Shown here: positions 7,727-14,907 of the stretch, in pieces
Layout: every line of letters begins with the position of its first letter
How positions within the stretch are numbered: position 1 is the first letter of the stretch
Source: an uncultured Rickettsiales bacterium
GTDB lineage: Bacteria > Pseudomonadota > Alphaproteobacteria > Rickettsiales > UBA1997
NCBI GenBank assembly: GCA_944390875.1
Contig: CALXRO010000047.1
Coordinates: 1-24,033, forward strand
Length of the DNA: 24,033 nt
Direction: 5' to 3'
The notes under the pieces: model-generated
The model's database searches: none
What the model saw: the letters and a program-made list of their open reading frames with translations, nothing else
What the model was told of the DNA's origin: nothing
Program-made: the position numbers and the translations under genes

Positions 7727-7755
7727 TTGACATGGTATAAAGGCTTTTTTATAAT
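7727..7755 (+). promoter_or_regulatory. Exact-consensus sigma-70 promoter of the Myb-domain gene
   Basis: TTGACA (7727-7732) and TATAAT (7750-7755) are separated by exactly 17 nt, a 12-of-12 match with optimal spacing. It predicts a transcript start near 7762 and a leader of only about 16 nt before ATG 7778. It is the only exact consensus promoter I saw in the window. It also shows that the in-frame TTG at 7727 is a -35 box and not a start codon. Confidence 0.85.
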
Positions 7756-7777
7756 TTTGGAAAAATTTGGTAATAAA

Positions 7778-8476
7778 ATGCATAAATATAAAAAAACATT
7801 ACATTTTTGTTTATTATTTTCTCATATTTTTTTAGTTATAATTTTTTTTGTAGTTCATTTTGGTACGTTATGTTTAGCTAATAATAACGTTTTTATCGGA
7901 TCAAAAAATCCTGTACGTAGGTCTTTTTCTAAAGAAGAAGATAAAACTTTAATAAAATTAGTAGAGAAATATGGTGAAAAATGGGACAGAGTCTCAAGTA
8001 ATATGCCAGAAAGAAATATAAGACAATGTAGAGAAAGATGGAAATTTTATCTTGATCCTAAAATAGATAGAAGTCCATGGACTTTGGAAGAGGATAAACT
8101 AATAATAAGTAAGTATTATGAATTCGGATTTAAAATATCAAAAGTCAGAAAATTTATTGGTAAAAAAAGAACTAATCAACAAATCAGAAATAGAATTAGA
8201 AAATTAATTTGTTCTGATAATTTTATTAGTAATAAAAATGAAACGCCTTTAAATAATGAAAACGAAGTAGTTCAAAATTTGGTTTTACAAAATAATCAAA
8301 TTAGTGTAACAAAAGATTCTTATGATTTCCAAAATTTACAGTTATCACTTTCTCAATATATGCCAGTTTTAGAGATTAAAAATCAAGACGAAGAAGAATA
8401 TATCTTGCCTGAAGTTGATTTTAGAAGTAGCACAAGTTTTGATGTAGATACTATCATTTGGGATATAAATCAATAA
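7778..8476 (+). CDS. Exported-looking R2R3 Myb-domain protein, candidate nucleomodulin effector
   Basis: The 232-residue protein carries two tandem Myb/SANT repeats of eukaryotic type. Repeat one (about 48-95) has 'RRSFSKEEDKTLIKLVEKYG', aromatic core residues Phe50, Trp69 and Trp88, and the recognition-helix run 'RNIRQCRERWKFYL'. Repeat two (about 99-143) has 'SPWTLEEDKLI' with Trp101, then Ile120 and Ile140 in place of the other tryptophans, plus 'KKRTNQQIRNRIRK'. Residues 1-35 look like a Sec signal peptide or anchor: a basic MHKYKK, a long hydrophobic core, and a possible cut after LCLA. The C-terminal part is Asn/Gln-rich and then acidic ('QDEEEYILPEVDF'). The start at 7778 is set by the promoter, whose -35 coincides with an upstream in-frame TTG. 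Known Myb proteins bind DNA in eukaryotic nuclei. Export and action on host chromatin are my inference. The gene is divergent from lepB. Confidence 0.75.
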   Translation: MHKYKKTLHFCLLFSHIFLVIIFFVVHFGTLCLANNNVFIGSKNPVRRSFSKEEDKTLIKLVEKYGEKWDRVSSNMPERNIRQCRERWKFYLDPKIDRSPWTLEEDKLIISKYYEFGFKISKVRKFIGKKRTNQQIRNRIRKLICSDNFISNKNETPLNNENEVVQNLVLQNNQISVTKDSYDFQNLQLSLSQYMPVLEIKNQDEEEYILPEVDFRSSTSFDVDTIIWDINQ

Positions 8477-8639
8477 ATATATATAAAAAGAATTAAAACC
8501 ATTATTAATAGTAGTAACAGTACAATATTAGTAAACTTTGGTTCTGATGAGAGTTATGACAAATATTTGAACGCCCATTACTTCTTTTATAAATAAGCTC
8601 TAATCAATATTAAACAAGAACTATTTTGTGTATAACCTA

Positions 8640-8668
8640 TTGAAAATTACATAGTTTGGATATAAAAT
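8640..8668 (+). promoter_or_regulatory. Candidate promoter of the DUF1013/TrcR gene
   Basis: TTGAAA (8640-8645) and TAAAAT (8663-8668) are spaced 17 nt, about 36 nt before the ATG at 8705. The rest of the 228-nt gap from 8477 shows no gene or hairpin I can support. Confidence 0.5.
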
Positions 8669-8704
8669 ATAGTTATTAATTTTAATTAATTTCAAACTAA
8701 CATA

Positions 8705-9241
8705 ATGTCAGGATTATTAATGAAAAAGGCCACAGCCTTATGGCTAATAGATAATACGTCTTTAACATTTGAGCAAATAGCTGATTTTTGTGGTATACAT
8801 ATACTAGAAATACAAGGCATGGCTGATGGAGATGTTGCTAATAGTATAACTCCATTAAACCCAATTGATAATAATCAATTGACAAGATCTATGATAGAAG
8901 AATGCGAAAAAGACAAAAATAAAAAGCTGGAATTAAAAGGAAACGTAGCTGACATGATAGTTATAGAAAAAAAGGGTAGGAAAAACAATACGTACGTTCC
9001 AGTTGCAAGAAGAGGTGATAAACCAGACGGTATAGCATTTTTAATAAAATATTATCCAGATATAACAGATCAACAAATTAGACATTTAATAAATACAACT
9101 ACTCCAATGATTGAGTCTATAAGGAACAAAACTCATTGGAACATAAAAGAAATAAAACCTCGAGACCCTGTAATGCTTGGTTTATGTAGCCAAGCGCAGT
9201 TTAATGCTGTTGTTGAAGAAATAGAAAAAAATAAACAATAA
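8705..9241 (+). CDS. trcR: DUF1013 family cell-cycle transcriptional regulator (TrcR-type)
   Basis: This is a DUF1013 protein, a family conserved across alphaproteobacteria and named TrcR, a cell-cycle transcriptional regulator. The N-terminus 'MKKATALWLIDNTSLTFEQIADFCGIHILEIQGMADGDVA' is a helix-turn-helix-like signature nearly invariant in the family. 'YVPVARRGDKPDGIAFL' (about 97-113), 'HWNIKEIKPRDPVMLGLC' (about 144-161) and 'QAQFNAVVEE' complete it. At 178 residues it is slightly shorter than free-living homologues, with a shortened linker around 70-95. It is cytoplasmic. rplY starts 45 nt downstream on the same strand, so they may share a transcript. No strong Shine-Dalgarno is visible. 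The family call is secure; the regulatory role comes from studied relatives. Confidence 0.9.
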   Translation: MSGLLMKKATALWLIDNTSLTFEQIADFCGIHILEIQGMADGDVANSITPLNPIDNNQLTRSMIEECEKDKNKKLELKGNVADMIVIEKKGRKNNTYVPVARRGDKPDGIAFLIKYYPDITDQQIRHLINTTTPMIESIRNKTHWNIKEIKPRDPVMLGLCSQAQFNAVVEEIEKNKQ

Positions 9242-9286
9242 TTTTTTTATTATTTTATTAATTTTTTATAATGTGAGAGTATAATT

Positions 9287-9955
9287 ATGACTGAAATAGT
9301 TAGATTAGATGGCAACATAAGGAAAAATTTTGGTAGTTCTGTTACTAGAAAACTTAGAAAAAATGATAGATTACCAGCTGTTATATATGGAGAAGACAGC
9401 AATGAAAATACTTTTATAGATCTTGATATAAAAAGTTTTGAAAAAGAGTACTATAAAGGTGGCATAGAAACAAAAATTTTTGAAATAAATATTGAAGGAA
9501 AAACTTATGAATTACTTTGTTATCAGGTTGATTTAGATCCTGTTTCTGATAGACCAAGACATGTAGATTTTATATCAATAAAAAATAAAAAACAGGTTAA
9601 AGTTTTAATACCTCTTAAATTTATAAACTCTGAAAAATCACCTGGACTAAAGAGAGGTGGTTATTTGAATGTCATGTATAGAAAGTTACAAGTTCTTTGT
9701 GATCCAAGAAATATACCAAACCTAATAGAAATTGATTGTGGTTCTTTGAGGTTAAGACAATCTATAAAGATATCAGATTTAAAATTACCTGAAGGCGTTA
9801 AGGCTGTTTCAAAAAAAGACTTGATGCTAGTAAGAATAATTGGTAGAGGTAAAGATGATCTTGACACAACTACATCAGAAGCAACAGGTACATCATCTAC
9901 AGTCCAACAAAGTACTGGATCAACACAGCAACAAATAACAACTGATAAAAAATAG
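9287..9955 (+). CDS. rplY: 50S ribosomal protein L25 (general stress protein Ctc form)
   Basis: This is the long bL25/TL5/Ctc form, a 5S rRNA-binding protein of the large subunit. The N-terminal L25 domain (about 1-95) has the signature 'GSSVTRKLRKNDRLPAVIYG' and 'YQVDLDPVSDRPRHVDFISI'. The C-terminal beta domain (about 96-187) has 'FINSEKSPGLKRGGYLNV', 'LIEIDCGSLRLRQSIKISDL' and 'PEGVKAV'. The last 30 or so residues are a low-complexity Thr/Ser/Gln tail, common in length but variable in sequence. At 222 residues it is of normal size. In many alphaproteobacteria it precedes pth. Here an EamA-family gene converges on it, so pth is elsewhere. A GAGAG about 8 nt before the ATG may serve as Shine-Dalgarno. 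Confidence 0.94.
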   Translation: MTEIVRLDGNIRKNFGSSVTRKLRKNDRLPAVIYGEDSNENTFIDLDIKSFEKEYYKGGIETKIFEINIEGKTYELLCYQVDLDPVSDRPRHVDFISIKNKKQVKVLIPLKFINSEKSPGLKRGGYLNVMYRKLQVLCDPRNIPNLIEIDCGSLRLRQSIKISDLKLPEGVKAVSKKDLMLVRIIGRGKDDLDTTTSEATGTSSTVQQSTGSTQQQITTDKK

Positions 9956-9981
9956 TATTCATATTCACATGTAATAATACA

Positions 9982-10024
9982 GATCACTTAACTACTTTAC
10001 ACTAGTAAAGTGATCATATTTTCA
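9982..10024. terminator. Candidate bidirectional terminator between rplY and the EamA gene
   Basis: GATCACTT (9982-9989) pairs with AAGTGATC (10008-10015), and an inner ACTA/TAGT adds a second short stem after an A-A mismatch. The flanking ATATTTTC is only a modest T-tract. Its position between convergent genes supports a terminator role. Confidence 0.45.
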
Positions 10025-10051
10025 ATATATTTTTAACGAATAATAATTATT

Positions 10052-11011
10052 CTACTTTTTTGTTATAATTTTCTTAAGCTCTTTCTCACTTTTTTGTGAA
10101 ATTGTCACAGATGCAACAACTACAAGAATCATACCAATAACTTGCAATATTGTGACCTTCTCACCAAGCATAACAATACCTAATATAACACATACAACTG
10201 GCGACAAAGTTAAAATAACTCCAGATTTAATGGCACCTATACTGTTTATAGCAATAAATTGTGTTATATATGGCACAACAAAATTCATAATTGCCGAGGC
10301 AATCAAAAGAAGCATTAACTTAAAATTAGCCAAAGTACTTATAATATTTGTTTCTACGTGATTAAAAATTATATACACAAGCGAAGATATTGTAGCGCCT
10401 AAAAAAGCATAAAACCAATATACATTTTGATCAATTTTTGTTTTAAACTCTTCGGTTATTATTGAATATAAAGAATTAAATATAGCTGCCATTATAGATA
10501 ATAAAATACCTCTAACAACAAAAGAGTTATCAATTTTCATATTGCCAATTATCATTAGCAAACCCAATAGCATAACTATTAAACTAGCTGATTCCCTTTT
10601 AGAAATTTTCCTTCTAAAGAAGGCTACATATATAAATGTTGTAAATATTGGACTGCTAAAAGCTATGACTTTTTGAACTCCAGCATCTATATAATTTAAA
10701 GATTTCAGAACTGAAACATTAACACAAAATAATGCTAAAAATCCACCTGCTACAAAAGATAATAAAAAATCTTTTTCTTTTATTCTTAAACTTTTTAAAT
10801 CTTTATTTTTTAAAATAATAATAAAAAACATTATAAAAGTACTTATAAAGCTTGAAAAGAAAAATACCATATCACTATTTATATTGTATTCATAAATATA
10901 CTTGGCAAATATACCAAATGTAGCAAATAATACGGCAGTTATAACTGCATATAAAGAACCGTTAGTATGTGGATCTTCTTTATCTAAAATATTGATTAAC
11001 CTTTCAAACAT
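10052..11011 (-). CDS. EamA/DMT-family permease
   Basis: This is a drug/metabolite-transporter superfamily (EamA) membrane protein of 319 residues with about ten predicted membrane helices in two homologous halves. Hydrophobic segments are spread from about residue 20 to 305, each half ending in the typical 'GLLMIIGNM' or 'ILVVVASVTIS' helix. The characteristic second-half run 'GAIKSGVILTLSPVVCVILGIVMLGEKVTILQVIGMILV' is clear. Relatives export or import amino acids, nucleotides, S-adenosylmethionine or other metabolites. The substrate cannot be told from sequence. A promoter candidate (TTGACT-N17-TATTTT, 11038-11066, minus strand) lies upstream, divergent from the DUF374 gene. In reduced-genome bacteria such permeases often scavenge host metabolites, but that is inference. 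Confidence 0.88.
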   Translation of the reverse strand: MFERLINILDKEDPHTNGSLYAVITAVLFATFGIFAKYIYEYNINSDMVFFFSSFISTFIMFFIIILKNKDLKSLRIKEKDFLLSFVAGGFLALFCVNVSVLKSLNYIDAGVQKVIAFSSPIFTTFIYVAFFRRKISKRESASLIVMLLGLLMIIGNMKIDNSFVVRGILLSIMAAIFNSLYSIITEEFKTKIDQNVYWFYAFLGATISSLVYIIFNHVETNIISTLANFKLMLLLIASAIMNFVVPYITQFIAINSIGAIKSGVILTLSPVVCVILGIVMLGEKVTILQVIGMILVVVASVTISQKSEKELKKIITKK

Positions 11012-11037
11012 AAATTAATAAGTGTTGTTTTTTAGTA

Positions 11038-11066
11038 AAAATATTTAATTATAATTAATAAGTCAA
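11038..11066 (-). promoter_or_regulatory. Candidate promoter of the EamA gene
   Basis: On the minus strand, TTGACT (11061-11066) and TATTTT (11038-11043) have a 17-nt spacer, 26 nt upstream of the ATG. Confidence 0.4.
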
Positions 11067-11145
11067 TAAATACTTGTTTTAATAATATTAAATGATATAG
11101 TATGCATTATTATATTATAATATATAGTTTCTTTATTGGAAAGGT

Positions 11146-11865
11146 ATGATTAGTAACTTTAAGGAAAATACAAAACAATTTATAAAAAAAATATTAAATA
11201 ATAATTTAATACAAATTTTTTTAAGTAGAATCATATTTTTGTATATGAAATTTGTAACTAAAACATCAAGATTAGTTGTAAATAATAAAGACAGATATTT
11301 AAATCTTATAAAAGATGATAAAGGATTTTTTATAGTTGCATGGCACGGAAAAATGTTTATAGCACCTGTAATTCTCTCTTCTTTAAATAAAGAGGCCAAG
11401 TGTAATAGAAGAATGTTTTTTTTAGCATCAAAACATAGGGATGGAAAAACCGCTGGAGAAGTTATGAAAATATTTGGTTTTGAAGAAATATCTGGATCAA
11501 CAATAAATAAAGATGATAAAGATAAAATAGAACAAGCTAGTAATATGGGCGCAATTGCTTCAATAAGAAAAATGATGAGAGAATTAAAAAATAATAATAT
11601 AATTTGTTTACCACCTGATGGTCCAAGAGGCCCAATTGAAGAAATTAATAGTGAAGTAATTAACATAGCAAAAAAAATGAATGTTAAAATATTACCTACT
11701 TCAGTCTCCTATTCTTTTAAAATAAGATTAAAATCATGGGATAAGTTTCAAATACCACTACCTTTTGGAAGGATACTTATCAATTTTAATGAATTGTTAT
11801 TGCCGGACAATTACAGTAATCCTGAGTTTCCAAAAAAATTACTTAAGGAAAGATTAGATAAATAA
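11146..11865 (+). CDS. DUF374 lysophospholipid-acyltransferase-like protein
   Basis: This is a DUF374-family protein of the LPLAT acyltransferase superfamily, 239 residues. The family motifs are 'FFIVAWHGKMFIAP' (61-74) with the presumed catalytic His67, 'FFLASKHRDGKTAGEVMKIFGF' (91-112), and 'LPPDGPRGP' (155-163), the glycerophosphate/acceptor-site loop. 'VKILPTSVSYSF' and the final 'IPLPFGRILINF' are also typical. A basic, partly hydrophobic N-terminus (about 20-40) suggests peripheral membrane binding. In alphaproteobacteria DUF374 genes usually lie near lipid A or Kdo genes, and the lpxL-like and lpxK genes are next door. The substrate is unproven. The stop codon is separated by one nucleotide from the stop of the convergent lpxL-like gene, leaving no room for a terminator. 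Confidence 0.87.
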   Translation: MISNFKENTKQFIKKILNNNLIQIFLSRIIFLYMKFVTKTSRLVVNNKDRYLNLIKDDKGFFIVAWHGKMFIAPVILSSLNKEAKCNRRMFFLASKHRDGKTAGEVMKIFGFEEISGSTINKDDKDKIEQASNMGAIASIRKMMRELKNNNIICLPPDGPRGPIEEINSEVINIAKKMNVKILPTSVSYSFKIRLKSWDKFQIPLPFGRILINFNELLLPDNYSNPEFPKKLLKERLDK

Positions 11866-11866
11866 A

Positions 11867-12754
11867 TTATTTCCATCTATCATGTACCCAAAACCATTGA
11901 TCAGGGTATTCTCTTATCCATAGTTCTAACTTATTATTTATTGCTTGTATAAATTCGTTTTCATCTTCTATATTTGCTATATCTTTTTCTTCGTTTACTT
12001 CAAGCTTAAATTTTGTTAAAGTACCTTTTCTTATAATTCTTAGGCTATACAATGGTATTTTAAATCTATTAATAAAAGTATACACACTTTTATTTGTATG
12101 AGTTTTTACACCAAAAAACTTGGATTCTATACCATTCATATCATCTCTTTGATCAACCAATATCATAACATTCTCACCTTTTTTTATACTTCTAACTATG
12201 CCAATTGCCGCATTTTCTTGTTTTGCTATCATGGTACCACCAATTTTTTTTCTTGGGTTTATTGTATATTTTGGCTCTAGTAAAGGATTATTTTGTTTAC
12301 GAAATACAACAGCAAGTTTTATATCACAATCAAATAAAGCTCTAGTCATCTCCCAATTTGATATATGACCAGAAAATATTATACTCCCGGTTTTATTTTT
12401 TTTCATATTTTCTATAACATTTTTAGTTTTACTATCTATTTCCACATATTTAAATATTTCACCTTTTTTAAAACTATATACATATGGATATTCTCCAGCA
12501 AACTTTCCAAGCCCATACCATACACCAAACATTATTTTTATTCTCTTAAAATAAGATAACTCTGGCATTGCCAACTTTAAATTTTTTAAAACAAGGTAAG
12601 TCCTGGACACAAAAGGACATAGTAGGACTGCTAATATAGCAAAAATTGTACTTAAAAATTCTATAGGTAATATTTTTGATAAAAAAATTATAAAAATATA
12701 GAATAAATACGTTATTACATCAGTTAGTATTTTAAAAAAACTCCTATCTTCCAT
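11867..12754 (-). CDS. lpxL: Lipid A secondary acyltransferase, LpxL/HtrB family
   Basis: This is a LpxL/LpxM-type acyltransferase that adds a secondary acyl chain to a lipid A precursor at the inner membrane. An N-terminal membrane anchor (about 14-50) precedes the catalytic HX4E motif 'SGHISNWE' (His130, Glu135). 'LAVVFRKQNNPLLEP' follows, then 'GGTMIAKQENAAIGIVRSIKKGENVMILVDQRDD' with the conserved D-Q-R acceptor region, and near the C-terminus 'YPDQWFWVHDRWK', the family's hallmark ending. The length of 295 residues is typical. The start overlaps the 3' end of lpxK by 11 nt, so the gene is translated from the dac-lpxK-lpxL transcript. Which position it acylates cannot be told, and LpxL-like genes are hard to name precisely, so lpxL is a family-level symbol. 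Confidence 0.88.
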   Translation of the reverse strand: MEDRSFFKILTDVITYLFYIFIIFLSKILPIEFLSTIFAILAVLLCPFVSRTYLVLKNLKLAMPELSYFKRIKIMFGVWYGLGKFAGEYPYVYSFKKGEIFKYVEIDSKTKNVIENMKKNKTGSIIFSGHISNWEMTRALFDCDIKLAVVFRKQNNPLLEPKYTINPRKKIGGTMIAKQENAAIGIVRSIKKGENVMILVDQRDDMNGIESKFFGVKTHTNKSVYTFINRFKIPLYSLRIIRKGTLTKFKLEVNEEKDIANIEDENEFIQAINNKLELWIREYPDQWFWVHDRWK

Positions 12755-13703
12755 ACAACCTTAACATTTTTACAAAATTTTGATCTAAATTAATTTTAAT
12801 ATCAACATAGTCAACATAAGCTTTAAAATCAGAATCTAATTTAACCCAATCTTTTTTTGTTGTAATAAATTTTTTTCCTATGTTTTTTAACATCTTAATG
12901 TCTTTTTCGTTATAATAATGATGGTCTCCAAACACTATAAAGTTTGAAAATTCTATATTATTATCAATAAGAGTTTTTCTAAATTTTTCTGGATGACCAA
13001 TACCACAAAAAGCCACATATTCTCCTTGAAATTTGTTATTAACTGTAGAAATATTAGCTTTAATAAAATGTACTATATTTTTTTGACATAGATTTTCTAT
13101 ATTATATTTATCTTCACCTATAATTATTACAAAATCAATTCTACTTATAATATTGTTAAATTTTTCCCTTAATGGTCCTGCTGGCAATATATTGCCATTG
13201 CCAAAACCATATTCGCCATCTATAACTAAAATTGATCTATTTTTAAAAAAAGTTGGATTTTGTAAGCCATCATCAACTATAATATAATCGTAGTTTTTAT
13301 CTATTAAATTGTTTATATACTTTAATCCAATAACTCTGTCTTTTGAAACAAATACATCTCCAAATTCTTTCAATATTACAGGCTCATCTCCAAAAATTAT
13401 CGAATTATCAGAATCAACTTCCTTAACATCTTCAAAATTCCCACCATAACCTTTACTTAAAAAACAGAAATTTTTATTGTTTTTCTTTAATATATTTGCA
13501 ATTTCTATCACGACGGGCGTCTTACCACTTCCGCCAGCAGTTATATTTCCCACACAAATTACTGGAATTTTTGATCTATATGGTTTTGCATTCAATATAC
13601 ACCTAAGTTTATATAAAGCATAGTATATCATTGAAAAAGGATATAACAAAACCGACAAAAAGTTACTTTTTTGCCAAAAATCAGGAGTTCTCATTTTTTC
13701 CAA
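12744..13703 (-). CDS. lpxK: Tetraacyldisaccharide 4'-kinase LpxK
   Basis: LpxK phosphorylates the 4' position of the lipid A disaccharide at the inner membrane, forming lipid IVA. The P-loop 'VGNITAGGSGKTP' (51-63) is the family signature. 'FLSKGYGG' (about 79-86), 'GDEPVIL' (about 101-107), 'DYIIVDDGLQNPTFFKN' (about 140-156), 'ILPAGPLREK' and 'YVAFCGIGHPEKF' further identify it. Near the end, 'FITTKKDWVKL' is also typical. At 319 residues it is normal. An N-terminal hydrophobic segment (about 15-33) anchors it to the membrane. The start lies inside the 3' end of the dac gene (13-nt overlap), and the end overlaps lpxL, forming a tight three-gene minus-strand operon. Confidence 0.96.
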   Translation of the reverse strand: MEKMRTPDFWQKSNFLSVLLYPFSMIYYALYKLRCILNAKPYRSKIPVICVGNITAGGSGKTPVVIEIANILKKNNKNFCFLSKGYGGNFEDVKEVDSDNSIIFGDEPVILKEFGDVFVSKDRVIGLKYINNLIDKNYDYIIVDDGLQNPTFFKNRSILVIDGEYGFGNGNILPAGPLREKFNNIISRIDFVIIIGEDKYNIENLCQKNIVHFIKANISTVNNKFQGEYVAFCGIGHPEKFRKTLIDNNIEFSNFIVFGDHHYYNEKDIKMLKNIGKKFITTKKDWVKLDSDFKAYVDYVDIKINLDQNFVKMLRLYGR

Positions 13704-14845
13704 AAATAAATCAATTTATTAAAATTATATAATAACAGTGTTTTAATCTTATTCCATTTACTTATTTCTTGTATGTCATCTTTTGAATATAGATCATATT
13801 CAATTATTATGTCTTTATCAATAATCCTTAATTTTCCTATCACATCATCCTTTTTAATTGGGGCACTTATGTATTTGTCGTATAAAATATTAACACCTAT
13901 GTTCTCAATATTTCCAGTTTTTACTGGATAGACAACATTATTTTTAACATAAGCTTTGGCTTTCTGATTGTTTTCTCCAAACATAACTTCGACTTCACCA
14001 ACGATATCGCCGTTTTTAAATAAATTCAAGCATTTATAATTTGAAAAACCATAATTGAATAAATTTTTTACCACATTAGCTCTTTCTTTCTCGTTTTTTG
14101 CACCATTAACTACAACTATCAATCTTTTATCACATTTTTCTGCAGAAGCTGACATAGAATATTTTCCTTGTTCAGTATATCCTGTTTTTATCCCATCTGT
14201 TCCATTATATTCATTCAATAGAATATTTTTATTTTTTTGAGTAATTTCATTATAAGTAAATGATTTTATTGAAAAATACTTATCATAGTATTTTTTATAA
14301 TTTTGTAAAAGAGCTCTTGATAATATTGCTAAATCATAAACAGACATGTAATGAGTTTTTTCATACAATCCATTAGGATTATTAAAATGTGTATTTTTCA
14401 TACCTAGTTTTTTTGCTGTTTTATTCATTCTTTCAACAAAATTATCTATACTACCTAAACTTCCTTCCGCTAAAACAATAGCTGCGTCATTTCCAGAAAC
14501 TGCTAATAATCCTTTTAATAAGTCATCAACACTAACTCTCCATTCAGGTTCTAAAAACATTCTTGTCCCATCCTGTCTCCAAGCTCTGACACTAACTTTA
14601 AACTTATCATCAATACTTATATCTCCAGATTCTAACAATTCAAATATAACATAAGCTGTCATTATTTTTGTCATAGAAGATGGTGCTGATATCTCATCCA
14701 TATTTTTTTGATATAAAATTTCAGATGTATCAAAGTCCATTAAAATAGCATAATCAACAGAACTTGTTTCAATATCATTAGCTAATAAAAAGGCTACCTT
14801 ACCAAAATTTATAAAAAATAAAAAAATAAAATATAAGAAATACAT
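13691..14845 (-). CDS. dacA: D-alanyl-D-alanine carboxypeptidase (PBP5/6, DacA/DacC family)
   Basis: This is a low-molecular-mass penicillin-binding protein of the S11 peptidase family, which removes the terminal D-Ala of peptidoglycan pentapeptides in the periplasm. The three active-site motifs are present: SxxK at Ser57-Lys60 ('APSSMTKIMTAY'), SxN at Ser117-Asn119 ('LAVSGNDAA'), and KTG at 220-222 ('DGIKTGYTEQGKYS'). 'NNPNGL' (155-160) is also typical. A signal peptide covers about residues 1-22. A beta-rich C-terminal domain (about 270-350) ends in 'LLLYNFNKLIYFWKK', which could anchor the protein to the membrane. It heads an operon with lpxK and lpxL and is divergent from yidC, separated by 62 nt. 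Its presence implies a peptidoglycan sacculus. Confidence 0.93.
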   Translation of the reverse strand: MYFLYFIFLFFINFGKVAFLLANDIETSSVDYAILMDFDTSEILYQKNMDEISAPSSMTKIMTAYVIFELLESGDISIDDKFKVSVRAWRQDGTRMFLEPEWRVSVDDLLKGLLAVSGNDAAIVLAEGSLGSIDNFVERMNKTAKKLGMKNTHFNNPNGLYEKTHYMSVYDLAILSRALLQNYKKYYDKYFSIKSFTYNEITQKNKNILLNEYNGTDGIKTGYTEQGKYSMSASAEKCDKRLIVVVNGAKNEKERANVVKNLFNYGFSNYKCLNLFKNGDIVGEVEVMFGENNQKAKAYVKNNVVYPVKTGNIENIGVNILYDKYISAPIKKDDVIGKLRIIDKDIIIEYDLYSKDDIQEISKWNKIKTLLLYNFNKLIYFWKK

Positions 14846-14907
14846 TATAGCTTTTTGAGTTTTTTAAATTAATATAACGAAATAGTTGTTCAAGATAATA
14901 TTAATTA

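Noticed and set aside
7727..7777. TTG start giving 17 extra residues on the Myb protein
   Set aside because: The TTG is the first half of an exact -35 box, and the predicted transcript begins after it.
8477..8704. Possible short gene between the Myb gene and DUF1013
   Set aside because: No frame longer than a few dozen codons with a sensible start; only the DUF1013 promoter is supportable.
9661..9987. Minus-strand frame opposite the rplY 3' end
   Set aside because: Shadow frame; the Val/Cys-rich segment is the reverse of the Thr/Gln-rich L25 tail.
11133..11666. Minus-strand open frame opposite the DUF374 gene
   Set aside because: Antisense shadow of a gene with clear family motifs; its low-complexity hydrophobic composition is typical of antisense frames in AT-rich DNA.
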